From an uncultured Alphaproteobacteria bacterium (lineage in GTDB: Bacteria; Pseudomonadota; Alphaproteobacteria; RF32; CAG-239), in assembly GCA_944393235.1 (NCBI GenBank), contig CALXZJ010000014.1, positions 1 to 34,351 on the forward strand: DNA of 34,351 bases, in the 5' to 3' direction. Below the pieces are notes generated by a model, which saw only the letters and a list, made by a program, of their open reading frames with translations, was not told the origin of the DNA and searched no databases. Below are positions 1 through 6,723 of this stretch, in pieces (the stretch's first letter is position 1; each line of letters begins with the position of its first letter). Both the position numbers and the translations under genes were made by a program.

Positions 1-23
1 AAAACAAATAAAAGACAAATGAG

Positions 24-53
24 AAACCGTTTTTTTTTTTTGCAACTTTAAAG
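24..53. repeat. Left copy of 30-bp terminal direct repeat
   Basis: AAACCG, twelve T, GCAACTTTAAAG. It recurs at 34317-34346 with one mismatch (C to T). It could be an attachment-site core, because the two copies bracket all phage genes. It could also be a shared host promoter element: read on the minus strand, the right copy supplies the -35 region of the pilin promoter. No integrase is present to decide between these. Confidence 0.7.
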
Positions 54-574
54 TTTGACCGGCGCAAAAATATCCCCCTTTGGATGTAAAAAAATTATGA
101 ACATACTGTCATGCAAAAAAAATGAGAAAAAGAAAAACAAACGCCTTCACCGCCGCACAATCACGCAGAGGTAGTGTGACAGCACAAAACATCATACCAC
201 TACTGACAACCTCAGACCCAATCCTCGTCACCCATAAACCAACAATCCCGCACACCCCGTCACCCCATGAGGATACGCCAGTATCCGAGTTTAGGGGTCT
301 CTTCCTTTTTTCTCTGTCATGCCTCCGAGGGTGCTTTCCTCTTTCTCTATTGCTTCCGAGGTGTTGTCCTTTTTCTATTGTCATGCCACTGCCGAGCATT
401 GCTCGGCAGTTCAGGCATCTCTTTCCCAGGTACGATAGACGCCTTAACCCCAAGCGTTATGCACTTTGAAAGCGTGTGATGGAAAGGGGCTTAAACTCAA
501 GAGTTTTTTCTCAAGCATGGCAAAAGTAGGAAGTGGTATGCCGGAACCTCGATATAATACCAAATATTGAGCAG
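54..574. other. Host-like intergenic DNA with hairpins
   Basis: No convincing gene. Overlapping open frames on both strands here have no ribosome binding site and look like spurious readings of repeats. A strong hairpin lies at 383-418: ATGCC, then ACTGCCGAGC paired with GCTCGGCAGT around a 3-nt loop, then GGCAT. A smaller one pairs 271-276 with 281-286. The texture resembles dispersed intergenic repeats of the host chromosome. Confidence 0.5.
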
Positions 575-880
575 TTACTGCAATTTCAATAAATCTTTTA
601 TGCTTAAATCGCGGCAGCTGTCGGCAAACCAATAACCATAACGTTTTGCAATAATCTGCAGTATCAATTTTTTTTCCGGTTCGCAATCATTAAAATCAAT
701 AAATACAGGTTCGATTTTCCCCGAAAGCATTAATTTTTCGTTTTCCAACGCTTGCAGTTCCAACAAATGTTTATGATAAAGGGGTGAAATATAATATGAA
801 TCATCGCCATTTTCATGGCAGAAAATTTCTTCTTTTATTTTTATAATCTTATCTTCCAATTCTTTCATTGTATAATGCAA
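575..880 (-). CDS. Small hypothetical protein, phage left arm
   Basis: A 101-residue soluble protein with no family I recognise. The first half is a charged helix (KELEDKIIKIKEEI), probably a short coiled coil. The last third (KKLILQIIAKRYGYWFADSCRDLSIKDLL) looks compact and helical. I prefer the TTG start at 878-880 because GGAG at 888-891 sits 7 nt upstream of it. The in-frame ATG at 866-868 would be 19 nt from that site. The gene lies downstream of the repressor on the same strand and may be a lysogeny accessory gene. Its ribosome binding site is inside an inverted repeat (888-909), so translation may be regulated. Function unknown. Confidence 0.6.
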   Translation of the reverse strand: MHYTMKELEDKIIKIKEEIFCHENGDDSYYISPLYHKHLLELQALENEKLMLSGKIEPVFIDFNDCEPEKKLILQIIAKRYGYWFADSCRDLSIKDLLKLQ

Positions 881-887
881 TAGACTT

Positions 888-909
888 CTCCGATAAATAT
901 ATATCGGAG
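888..909 (-). promoter_or_regulatory. Inverted repeat covering the ribosome binding site of the 575-880 gene
   Basis: CTCCGATA (888-895) and TATCGGAG (902-909) are perfect 8-bp arms around a 6-nt spacer. On the minus strand the GGAG Shine-Dalgarno is part of the 3' arm, so a transcript could fold and hide it. The same palindrome could instead be a DNA operator. Confidence 0.5.
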
Positions 910-931
910 CATACTACTTAAATACAATATA

Positions 932-947
932 TCAATATTAATATTGA
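932..947. promoter_or_regulatory. Palindrome between repressor and small gene, possible operator
   Basis: TCAATATTAATATTGA is a perfect 16-nt palindrome in the AT-rich gap between two minus-strand genes. It is a plausible binding site for a dimeric regulator such as the adjacent repressor. No binding evidence is available from sequence alone. Confidence 0.35.
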
Positions 948-989
948 AAATTTACACAAAAAATATTAAAATACATATATGTTGCAAAA

Positions 990-1691
990 TTAAATTTTTT
1001 TAGTAAGAGCAACCAACTTTCCAAACGTTTTAACGGCGGTTCTGCTGTTTGCTTTATAAATTTTATAATTTGGGTTGTCGCCGCTAATCTCAACAGAGCC
1101 GTCCAACGGCGAAATTTCCACGCGTTTAATGCATAAATCTTTGCCGTTTAAGAATAAGTATAGACCGTCGCTTTCCGGAATTTTGCACGAAATATCAAAC
1201 CATGCATAATCGCCGGGATTAATATTAGGTTTCATAGAGTCGCTCGTGATTTTCACAATCTTAATATTTTGCGGCATATTAATCCCGAGGTCATCAAGCA
1301 TAGATTTGCAAACAAAATTCTTGCTGATTATTTGTTCAAATTCGGCAGAGTTGTCAGGTTTAGGGTTCATAACTTCAATAACCGATAAATTCGATTCGGG
1401 CAAATTGCTGTTATGGATAATATCGGAAATAATATTATGTTTTCCCGCAACAATAGAGTTGGCCTTTGTTGCAATAATCTCATCATCCATCAATTCAGTA
1501 TCATCAACATTTAAAATCTTTGCCAGCCGAATGCGGTCCATTTCTTTTAAGCGCCGAGGATAACCATATTTTACATATTGTTGAATGTATGAATCTTTGC
1601 GCCCGATTTTTAATGATAAATCTCTGTAATTAAAGCCGCCCTTGGTGATGAGCTGATCAACTTTTTTTCTGATTTCTTCAATGTCTGCCAT
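990..1691 (-). CDS. S24-family phage repressor (CI/LexA-like)
   Basis: A 233-residue protein with an N-terminal helix-turn-helix at roughly residues 18-48 (NYRDLSLKIGRKDSYIQQYV) and a C-terminal S24 self-cleavage domain. The catalytic serine is in SDSM (S152), followed by KPNINPGDYAWFD. The general-base lysine is probably K189 in DLCIKRVE. This family holds prophages silent and is inactivated by RecA-stimulated autocleavage. The gene is divergent from the DUF6362-like gene at 1821. The AT-rich 130-bp gap between them holds a palindrome that could be its operator. It supports a temperate or formerly temperate element controlled by DNA damage. Confidence 0.9.
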   Translation of the reverse strand: MADIEEIRKKVDQLITKGGFNYRDLSLKIGRKDSYIQQYVKYGYPRRLKEMDRIRLAKILNVDDTELMDDEIIATKANSIVAGKHNIISDIIHNSNLPESNLSVIEVMNPKPDNSAEFEQIISKNFVCKSMLDDLGINMPQNIKIVKITSDSMKPNINPGDYAWFDISCKIPESDGLYLFLNGKDLCIKRVEISPLDGSVEISGDNPNYKIYKANSRTAVKTFGKLVALTKKI

Positions 1692-1764
1692 ATTTTTTCT
1701 CCTTAATAAAAGATAAAATATATTAAAAATAATATTTTTAAAAATATTTTTTTTAATATTAATT

Positions 1765-1782
1765 TATGTATTTTAATACATA
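1765..1782. promoter_or_regulatory. Candidate repressor operator
   Basis: TATGTATT and AATACATA form perfect 8-bp arms with a TT spacer, midway between the divergent repressor and terminase-side genes. This is the expected place and size for a CI-type operator. The surrounding sequence is almost pure A/T, so chance palindromes are common here. Confidence 0.4.
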
Positions 1783-1820
1783 TTATTATTAATAACAATA
1801 CAAACTGAAGCGAGGGAAAA

Positions 1821-2258
1821 ATGTTGCCGATAAAAGATTTAATAGATGTAGAAGTAGAGATTCGCCGAGCTATTTTGGTTTTAAAAGCATTGCCCAAAGA
1901 TGGCCCCAAACCTTTACGGGCATCTTGGCCGGAATTTTTAAACGATTCTGATGAAGACAAAAAAGGTAATGTTATAAACATTAAACCGTTGCCCGATGAA
2001 ATTGACGACATGAATATTGTATTTGAACAATGGATGAAAATTTTAAATTTTGACGAGCGAAGTCTGGTTTTAAAACGTCTGTCGGGTTATGGGTGGAAAA
2101 AACTTGCGCATCAATATAATGCATCAAGAAACACATTGTATCGACGTTATAAACACAATTTAAAACAAATCTTAAAGTTTGCGCAAGAACAACAAACTTC
2201 CGAAGAAAATAAAAATTACAGAATCAATAATCAAAGTGAAAAATATGATTTTCTATGA
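1821..2258 (+). CDS. DUF6362-like HTH protein, candidate small terminase subunit
   Basis: A 145-residue protein. It has the DUF6362 pattern: an N-terminal helix with LPKDGPKPLRASWPEF, then a WMKILNFDERSLVLKRLSGYGWKKLAHQYNASRNTLYRRYKH-type helix-turn-helix at about residues 72-115. It sits immediately upstream of the large terminase and overlaps it by 14 bp, the usual place for a DNA-recognition terminase subunit. I infer that it marks phage DNA for packaging. It could instead be a transcriptional activator of the late genes. A GAGGG ribosome binding site lies just upstream of the ATG. A relic of a different, classical small terminase is found at 5027-5350. Confidence 0.7.
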   Translation: MLPIKDLIDVEVEIRRAILVLKALPKDGPKPLRASWPEFLNDSDEDKKGNVINIKPLPDEIDDMNIVFEQWMKILNFDERSLVLKRLSGYGWKKLAHQYNASRNTLYRRYKHNLKQILKFAQEQQTSEENKNYRINNQSEKYDFL

Positions 2259-3549
2259 AAAATATCTTCCGCTTTTGTACATGGACAGCGGTGAATTTAA
2301 TACGTTTGTTTTTACCGGCGGTCGCGGTTCGATGAAAACAGGTCACGTTTGTCGGGCAATTCTTTTGGCAATGTTGCGTTCTCTAAAACGCGTTGCAGTT
2401 TTTCGTGAAACAAAAATTTCCAATGAAGAAAGCCTTTATGTTGAATTTAAACAATTAATAAATTCGGAGTTTTTCGGACGGGGGTTCGAATATTCCAAAG
2501 ACCGGGTACGCCATCGCTACACAGGCGCCGAATTGTTCTTTATGGGGCTGCAGGATAAAAATCAAAACGCGCGGGAAAATTTGAAAGGACTTGCTCAAAT
2601 CGATATCTTGCTAATAGATGAAGCGCAGGCCGTGTCGTCTGCGGTTTGGGATGTGTTATTAAAAACCATCCGCAAAGAAGGCGCGGTGCTGATTGCGATT
2701 TATAACCGCATTGAGGATGATTTGCCGGTGGAAAGCGCGTTGTTCTTGGATTATGACAACATGAGCGCGCCGGATAAAACTTATTTTGTTGAGGTTAATT
2801 ATCCGGAACTCATGCATTTGGGCGTTTTAAGCGAGAAGTTTTTAAGCTATGCCGAGCTGGTAAAAAAGAACAAACCGGAAGAATACGAGCGGGATTATTT
2901 GAACAAACCCAAAGGCGCCAACGTGGCCAAGGTGGTCAAATACTGGAGCAAAGACAATATCAACGAGGATATTCGCTATTGTGATGACTTGGATATTTAT
3001 TGGAGCTTGGATTTTAACGTCAATCCGGCGATGTCAACGCTTGCTCATTTTGACGGCAAAAAGTTTTTTATTTTTGATGAATTGGTTCTAAACAATGTCA
3101 TCACTCAAGATGTGGTGGACGAATTTATCCGGCGTTATCCGCCGGAAAATGTCAAAGGCGTGGTGCAAATCTGCGGCGATGCGTCGGGAAAATACCGTAA
3201 AACCCAGAGCCGGTATTCCGATTATGCGATAATCGTCAACACTTTGGCGAAAGCCGGATATCATTATAACCTGAACTTACGGCCGTTTAATCCACCGATA
3301 TTGGCGCGGATAAACGCGTTTAACAAGCAGGTTTTAACCGATGCTGGTGAGCGCAATGTTTTGGTGCACCCGAGATGCAAATGGCTGATTTACAATATGA
3401 AAAAGTTAAAGTTCAAAGAGGGGACGTCTTTGATAGACGCCCCGACGCCGGCGCAAATTGAAGATGACGATGACAAGCTTTATTTAGGCCATATCTTTGA
3501 CGCGGTCAGTTATATGGTGGAATTTTTCAAACCCGTGGTAAGGGAGTAG
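2245..3549 (+). CDS. terL: Large terminase subunit (packaging ATPase-nuclease)
   Basis: A 434-residue protein from the chosen ATG. It has Walker A GGRGSMKTG (25-33), Walker B DILLIDEAQ (120-128), and a C-terminal RNase H-like nuclease with probable metal-binding aspartates D256 (WSLDFNVNP), D312 (CGDASG) and D419 (HIFDAVSY). It pumps DNA into the prohead and cuts it. An upstream in-frame ATG at 2179 would give 456 residues but lies deep in the preceding gene and has no ribosome binding site. The start at 2245 overlaps the upstream stop and fits translational coupling. All motifs are intact. The portal lies 10 kb downstream, because accessory cassettes have been inserted between the two. Confidence 0.93.
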   Translation: MIFYEKYLPLLYMDSGEFNTFVFTGGRGSMKTGHVCRAILLAMLRSLKRVAVFRETKISNEESLYVEFKQLINSEFFGRGFEYSKDRVRHRYTGAELFFMGLQDKNQNARENLKGLAQIDILLIDEAQAVSSAVWDVLLKTIRKEGAVLIAIYNRIEDDLPVESALFLDYDNMSAPDKTYFVEVNYPELMHLGVLSEKFLSYAELVKKNKPEEYERDYLNKPKGANVAKVVKYWSKDNINEDIRYCDDLDIYWSLDFNVNPAMSTLAHFDGKKFFIFDELVLNNVITQDVVDEFIRRYPPENVKGVVQICGDASGKYRKTQSRYSDYAIIVNTLAKAGYHYNLNLRPFNPPILARINAFNKQVLTDAGERNVLVHPRCKWLIYNMKKLKFKEGTSLIDAPTPAQIEDDDDKLYLGHIFDAVSYMVEFFKPVVRE

Positions 3550-3596
3550 ATTTTTTTAAGTTACAATTTTGTTTGTATTCAATGGATTGGCTCATA

Positions 3597-3793
3597 TATT
3601 GATACAAAGCGATACAAAAGTTGGCAACGTGATACAAAAAAGGGTGTTACATTTTTTAAAAAATATGATAAATAAAAAAGTATAGTCGGGAGACAGAAGG
3701 TTTTTTTAAGCTTATGTCCCCGACTTTTTTAACAACAACTTTGACCGTCTCTGTTTAAACAGGGGCGGTTTTTTAATAAAAGGAAAAAATCAA
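3597..3793 (+). repeat. Cassette-upstream intergenic repeat, copy 1, with two terminator hairpins
   Basis: Contains three GATACAAA units, a T/A-rich segment ending in a possible -10 (TATAGT), and two hairpins. The first pairs GTCGGG with CCCGAC at 3685-3724 and is followed by T6. The second (3744-3769, ACCGTCTCTGT with ACAGGGGCGGT around TTAA) runs into T6, about 20 nt before the next ATG. Near copies precede the cassettes at 7307 and 10395, and a decayed copy spans 13362-13499. The second hairpin also occurs at 6531, 13755 and 29798. It may serve as promoter plus attenuator and as a homology block for cassette exchange. The gap 3550-3596 holds nothing else evident. Confidence 0.75.
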
Positions 3794-4108
3794 ATGAACA
3801 ATCTTTTTCAAAACAATTACGAAAGTGAGAATGATAGAAAACTGGATAGAAAGTTCAGTTATAATTATCAGGTAATAAAGAACATGTACCCAAAGGCAAG
3901 TGAATTGCCGGAAGAAGAAGTTAGAGGAATTATCCGAAAATATTACCAAGCGCCTCAAGGACAGGAAGAACAAGCGATAAAAAATTACATCAACCAAAAA
4001 GAACCGGAGTGGCAGCAATTATACGGATTGGATTATGAGGGTAAAGAAGAAAACCAAAATCAAGATTCAAATTCCTTTTGGCAGCCGCTGCAAAACAATG
4101 ATTTTTAG
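3794..4108 (+). CDS. Leader domain of effector cassette 1, ended by an internal amber codon
   Basis: 104 residues: the shared leader (1-75) plus the Q/N-rich linker. Every other full copy reads NNDFWGGYGNKQN here. This one has TAG where TGG (Trp) is expected (4106-4108), so the frame stops. The same frame reopens without further damage and continues to 4888 as an RNase-like domain. Ancestrally this was one 364-residue gene. The leader is helical and charged, with no signal peptide and no known fold. I infer a packaging or delivery role because the large ejection proteins start with it. AAAGGA lies just before the ATG. Confidence 0.75.
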   Translation: MNNLFQNNYESENDRKLDRKFSYNYQVIKNMYPKASELPEEEVRGIIRKYYQAPQGQEEQAIKNYINQKEPEWQQLYGLDYEGKEENQNQDSNSFWQPLQNNDF

Positions 4109-4147
4109 GGCGGCTATGGCAACAAACAAAATACATCGTCTTCAACC

Positions 4148-4888
4148 ATGCAACCGATGACGGAACAAGAGCGTCAGAGAGCTAAAACATTGGCATCCCA
4201 AATCAGACCGGAAATCCCAAACACTTATACCGATTATCTGGCACAAAATACGGCGGATATGTTATACGGTGCCGGCCGCACCTTAAACGGACTAACCGGT
4301 GGTGGACTGGATTATTTAGGAGACAGATACGGAATTGATACGCGTATGTCTGGTTATTTAGCGCAAAAAGACAAGGAAGGTACAGGAGAACTGGCGCGTC
4401 ATTTGGGAAACATGGCTCAAATTGGCGGTCAGGGATTGAGCGGCGCGGCGTTTCTTAAGTCTGTGCCGATGTTGGGAAATGGCTATGTACGTTGGAACGG
4501 GCGACGTAATTTAATCAATCAGCTTAAACGCGGAAAGGATTTTGAAGATATAAATTTTGGCAGGGTTAATCCGGAAACGCTTCAACGCGTTAATCAGCTT
4601 CGAGAATTGGAAAATTTACCTAAACTTACGAAAAACGCTTATATTCCGGCGAATGTAGTCAAGAAGTTCTATGACAAGCGATTAAAGGAAGGTTATACCC
4701 CTGAAGGCATGGCTAGGATGGGCAAAAGGCTGTTCCATGAGGGCGGAAACGAAGTAGGAAACAGCAGGTTTGAACATATACAAGAGATTATCAATTCGCG
4801 TACCTATACGGATGATATTGGTTATATCTCGCAAAATCCGTCTAATGGGGAGACTGTGATAAAGACAATGTTTAGAAAAATAAAATGA
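4148..4888 (+). CDS. Effector cassette 1, C-terminal part: Gly-rich segment plus BECR-like RNase candidate (family 2)
   Basis: In frame with the leader at 3794 but separated from it by the TAG at 4106. Order: MTEQERQRAKTLASQIRPEI linker, a Gly-rich segment (TADMLYGAGRTLNGLTGGGLDYLG) that resembles part of the two large ejection proteins, then a C-terminal toxin-like domain. That domain shares QL.RG.DF.D, IPAN.V and GY.P...A with the middle of the 24268 protein, and its end (NGETVIKTMFRKIK) resembles a toxin relic at 13500-13547. I assign it to the phage BECR nuclease class by pattern only. The ATG at 4148 has no good ribosome binding site, so it may be unexpressed unless the amber codon is read through. 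A small RNA gene faces it and overlaps its stop codon. Confidence 0.6.
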   Translation: MQPMTEQERQRAKTLASQIRPEIPNTYTDYLAQNTADMLYGAGRTLNGLTGGGLDYLGDRYGIDTRMSGYLAQKDKEGTGELARHLGNMAQIGGQGLSGAAFLKSVPMLGNGYVRWNGRRNLINQLKRGKDFEDINFGRVNPETLQRVNQLRELENLPKLTKNAYIPANVVKKFYDKRLKEGYTPEGMARMGKRLFHEGGNEVGNSRFEHIQEIINSRTYTDDIGYISQNPSNGETVIKTMFRKIK

Positions 4889-4989
4889 AATCACTGGAGG
4901 GGCGGCGATCTATCCCTCATCATTCCCACGCATAATTCTAGAACTTATACGGTGGCAGCGAGCCTTTCTGCACTTCAGTGATTTCATTT
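4873..4989 (-). ncRNA. Toxin-convergent small RNA E (family 2)
   Basis: A roughly 115-nt RNA predicted from a consensus promoter (4996-5024). It is closed by a perfect 14-bp stem (4976-4989 with 4883-4896). The 3' arm runs into TTTTATTTTT, so the closing stem doubles as terminator. Inside are a hairpin GAGGG/CCCTC and one around TTCTAGA. RNA D (13537-13650) shares TGAAG-GCAGAAAGGC and TTCTAGA, and both of its stems differ by paired changes, which supports the structure. It ends on the last codons of the 4148-4888 toxin and could act as an antitoxin RNA or as antisense. Confidence 0.7.
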
Positions 4990-4995
4990 AGGTGT

Positions 4996-5024
4996 AATAT
5001 AACATTTGTAAAGGGAAATGTCAA
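4996..5024 (-). promoter_or_regulatory. Promoter of small RNA E
   Basis: TTGACA (5019-5024), 17-bp spacer, TATATT (4996-5001), read on the minus strand. The -35 matches the sigma70 consensus fully. Confidence 0.75.
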
Positions 5025-5026
5025 TA

Positions 5027-5350
5027 ATGAACGACAGGCAGAAAAAATTTGTGCGGGAATACATAAAAAAGGAATAATGCCACACAAGCGGCTATTGCGG
5101 CCGGTTACTCCAAAAAAACGGCTCGTTCTATCGGACAGCGATTGTTGACAAATATTGACATCAAGAATGCTATTGAAAAACAGCAGTTAAAGCTCCAGGA
5201 AGAGTTTAAGTATTCCGTTGAAGAAAGCTTTGAAAATCTTAAAAAAGCCCAGGAATTGGCGTTGGAAAGGGAAATATATGGAAAGCCGGCGCCTGACCTT
5301 TCGAACTTTATCAAGGCAGAAGAGCTGAAAGGCAAGCTTGCCGGGCGGTT
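5027..5350 (+). pseudogene. terS: Relic of a second, classical small terminase
   Basis: Starts MNDRQKKFVREYIKK, then after a +1 shift near 5075 continues NATQAAIAAGYSKKTARSIG and GQRLLTNIDIKNAIEKQQ. This is the typical N-terminus of the Terminase_2 small-subunit family. The C-terminal part runs SVEESFENLKKAQELALERE to FIKAEELKGKLAG, then breaks abruptly into a large-terminase fragment near 5347. It is frameshifted and joined by a deletion, so not functional. It must come from another phage, since the intact terminase here has a DUF6362-like partner. The 20355 gene preserves a related tail (IKAEELKGKLAG). Confidence 0.8.
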
Positions 5351-6118
5351 ATGGTGGAAATGATGCAGCGCAAAGTCCGCGTTGTGTGTTTCAGGGAAAC
5401 CAAAACCAGCCAGAAATCCAGCTTGATTAATGAATTTCAAGAATTGATTGAAGGCGAATTTAAAGGGCGGGGGTTTAAATACAACTCTGAATCCGTGCTT
5501 AACGAGGTAACCGGTGGTGGACTGGATTATTTAGGAGACAGATACGGAATTGATACGCGTATGGAGGATTATTTAGGATTCAAAGATGAAGAAGGCACGG
5601 GCAATCTTACCCGTCAATTAGGAAACATGGCACAACTCGGCGGTCTGGGAATGAGCGTATATAGCTTGGGCGGAACAGGAACAAATGCTATACGGCCGCA
5701 TTATAACAGTTGGCAAATTGGCAGAGCCTACGACCGGCTCAGCAAAAACCCCTATCAGGGTTCGGGACAGGATATCATTGCCCGTATGAAAAACCATAAC
5801 GGCGAAACCGTCCTGTTGCAGAGAGGCGAAGCCATCCCAGGAGAAAACGGCGAGGTTATTACATCGGGTGGAAAAGCTTTTCAGAGATTAACAGGCACCA
5901 AAAGCAACTACGGCTTAAACAAGTTAATTTACAAACACAAAGTTCCAAAAGAACAAGCTGCAAAAATACCTGAAATAATAAAACAAAAGCCGTCTGAAAC
6001 AAATAAATTTGGTCAGAATGTATATTTATATAAAACACAGGACGGAGATGTAAGAGTTATAACCTCTCCAAAGGATGAAGGAAGAATTTTATCGTCAATG
6101 TATGAGGTAGGCCTATAA
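5351..6118 (+). CDS. Chimera: large-terminase fragment fused in frame to an effector with BECR-like RNase tip (family 1)
   Basis: Residues 1 to about 55 (RKVRVVCFRETKTSQKSS through EFKGRGFKY) match the internal part of large terminase (RVAVFRETK...FGRGFEY). They are joined at the text ..VTGGGLDYLG to the Gly-rich segment of an effector cassette. The tip (about 175-255) has NYGLNK, YKH, GQN-Y, a VRVITS strand and a final SSMYEVGL. Its relatives end 11639-12607 (SSMYKIDR) and 31150-31410 (SSFYKFDK). The family fits small RNases with a His and a late Ser/Tyr, but catalysis is not shown. The leader has been lost, so this is probably an inactive recombination product, or expressed without delivery. 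A small RNA gene converges on it and ends at its stop codon. Confidence 0.6.
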   Translation: MVEMMQRKVRVVCFRETKTSQKSSLINEFQELIEGEFKGRGFKYNSESVLNEVTGGGLDYLGDRYGIDTRMEDYLGFKDEEGTGNLTRQLGNMAQLGGLGMSVYSLGGTGTNAIRPHYNSWQIGRAYDRLSKNPYQGSGQDIIARMKNHNGETVLLQRGEAIPGENGEVITSGGKAFQRLTGTKSNYGLNKLIYKHKVPKEQAAKIPEIIKQKPSETNKFGQNVYLYKTQDGDVRVITSPKDEGRILSSMYEVGL

Positions 6119-6121
6119 AAG

Positions 6122-6231
6122 AAAAAAGCCCCGGCAAAAGGGGCTTTACATCAGGTCTCTTAAAAGAAGTTGTAATCCTTTTAAGGATACACATCAGGCG
6201 ATTAAAATCTTTCGTTCCTGATGGCTTATGC
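6122..6231 (-). ncRNA. Toxin-convergent small RNA A (family 1)
   Basis: A roughly 110-nt RNA with its own promoter (6238-6266) and a strong terminator (GCCCC/GGGGC stem with T6, 6122-6147). It ends 4 nt from the stop codon of the facing toxin. Stem 1 pairs 6192-6198 with 6217-6223 (CATCAGG/CCTGATG) around 18 nt. Stem 2 pairs 6159-6166 with 6178-6185 (CTTAAAAG/CTTTTAAG) in a 27-nt segment, and a GTATC linker separates the stems. RNAs B and C keep the same dimensions with different paired bases. Proposed antitoxin or decoy RNA for the family 1 toxin. Confidence 0.75.
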
Positions 6232-6237
6232 ATTATC

Positions 6238-6266
6238 TATATATCATAAAACAAATAAAAAGTCAA
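6238..6266 (-). promoter_or_regulatory. Promoter of small RNA A
   Basis: TTGACT (6261-6266), 17-bp spacer, TATATA (6238-6243) on the minus strand. The whole block is almost identical upstream of RNAs B and C. Confidence 0.78.
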
Positions 6267-6271
6267 GAAAA

Positions 6272-6362
6272 GATGCTGCAAATTGGGGCTTGAACAATCC
6301 CGATAAAGATTGTAAAATATGGTTGAATGATTTGGATTTTAGGAAAAACGAAAATGATACTT
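6272..6362 (+). pseudogene. 3' relic of a DLHNN-type effector
   Basis: One frame reads ANWGLNNPDKDCKIWLNDLD and ends at TGA 6360-6362. The NWGLNNP text matches the last residues of the 29848-30669 protein. Everything upstream of it has been replaced by the small RNA A promoter region. It marks where a cassette was cut off. Confidence 0.55.
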
Positions 6363-6500
6363 GATTTCTGGAATCGCTGCAAAAACAATAAGAAAATTCT
6401 GAACATGGTGGAGAAAGTAACTTTTATAGCACGTATTTTGTTTGCTTTTCTTGTTTTTTTATTTATAACGGCCATCATTTATTCAGCTTATAAATTATAA
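6354..6500 (+). CDS. Small single-TM protein after an effector relic
   Basis: 48 residues from ATG 6354. A short basic N-terminus (MILDFWNRCKNNKKILNM) is followed by a hydrophobic helix (FIARILFAFLVFLFITAIIY). It overlaps the end of the DLHNN-effector relic, exactly as the 7995-8210 gene overlaps the effector at 7307 and the 13211-13309 relic overlaps the truncated effector before it. I infer an inner-membrane partner or immunity protein of the DLHNN effector family. There is only a weak purine-rich ribosome binding site (AGGAAAAACGAAA). Too short for family assignment. Confidence 0.5.
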   Translation: MILDFWNRCKNNKKILNMVEKVTFIARILFAFLVFLFITAIIYSAYKL

Positions 6501-6530
6501 TAGTGGCAATATCAGTATTAAAGAAATAAC

Positions 6531-6562
6531 AACCGCCTTTGTTTAAACAGGGCGGTTTTTTT
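6531..6562 (+). terminator. Intrinsic terminator just upstream of the 6582 gene
   Basis: AACCGCC (6531-6537) pairs with GGCGGTT (6551-6557) around a GTTTAAAC-containing loop and is followed by a T-run. It is about 20 nt upstream of the next start codon, the same arrangement seen before most cassettes. Confidence 0.75.
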
Positions 6563-6581
6563 AATGAAAGGAAAGAAAAAA

Positions 6582-6710
6582 ATGAGTGAATTGTTTAAGA
6601 AATATGAGAGTGATAATCAGGGACAGCACCAATACCGCTCAAAGTTATATGAAAATGCAAAAGATGCTTGTCATTATTTACGGGTTGATGGTATAAATGA
6701 AAAGTATTGA
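6582..6710 (+). CDS. Mini-leader protein
   Basis: 42 residues. It begins MSELFKKYESDN...QYRSKLYENAKD, which echoes the leader start (NLFQNNYESDN...SYNYQVIK) but then diverges and stops at TGA. It has the usual cassette context: terminator hairpin, GAAAGGAAAG ribosome binding site, short ATG spacing. It may be a degenerate or specialised leader acting in trans, or a truncated cassette. It is followed 13 bp later by an exported Cys-rich protein gene, so the two could be an effector and partner pair. Confidence 0.5.
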   Translation: MSELFKKYESDNQGQHQYRSKLYENAKDACHYLRVDGINEKY

Positions 6711-6723
6711 ATGGAGTTAAAAC

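Noticed and set aside
109-479. Overlapping open frames on both strands in the left flank
   Set aside because: No ribosome binding sites, mutual overlap, low-complexity composition and hairpin repeats. They look like readings of intergenic repeats.
3597-3793. CRISPR or iteron-plasmid origin from the GATACAAA units
   Set aside because: Units are short, irregularly spaced and few, with no spacer structure, no cas genes and no Rep gene.
3773-4018. Minus-strand frames opposite every leader copy (hydrophobic LRFFLVDVIFYRLFFL text)
   Set aside because: They recur only because the leader DNA recurs. They are the reverse complement of a conserved helical protein and have no start signals.
3794-4888. 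Alternative genetic code with TAG read as an amino acid throughout the phage
   Set aside because: TAG is the natural stop of terL, of the hub gene and of others, and structural genes contain no in-frame TAG.
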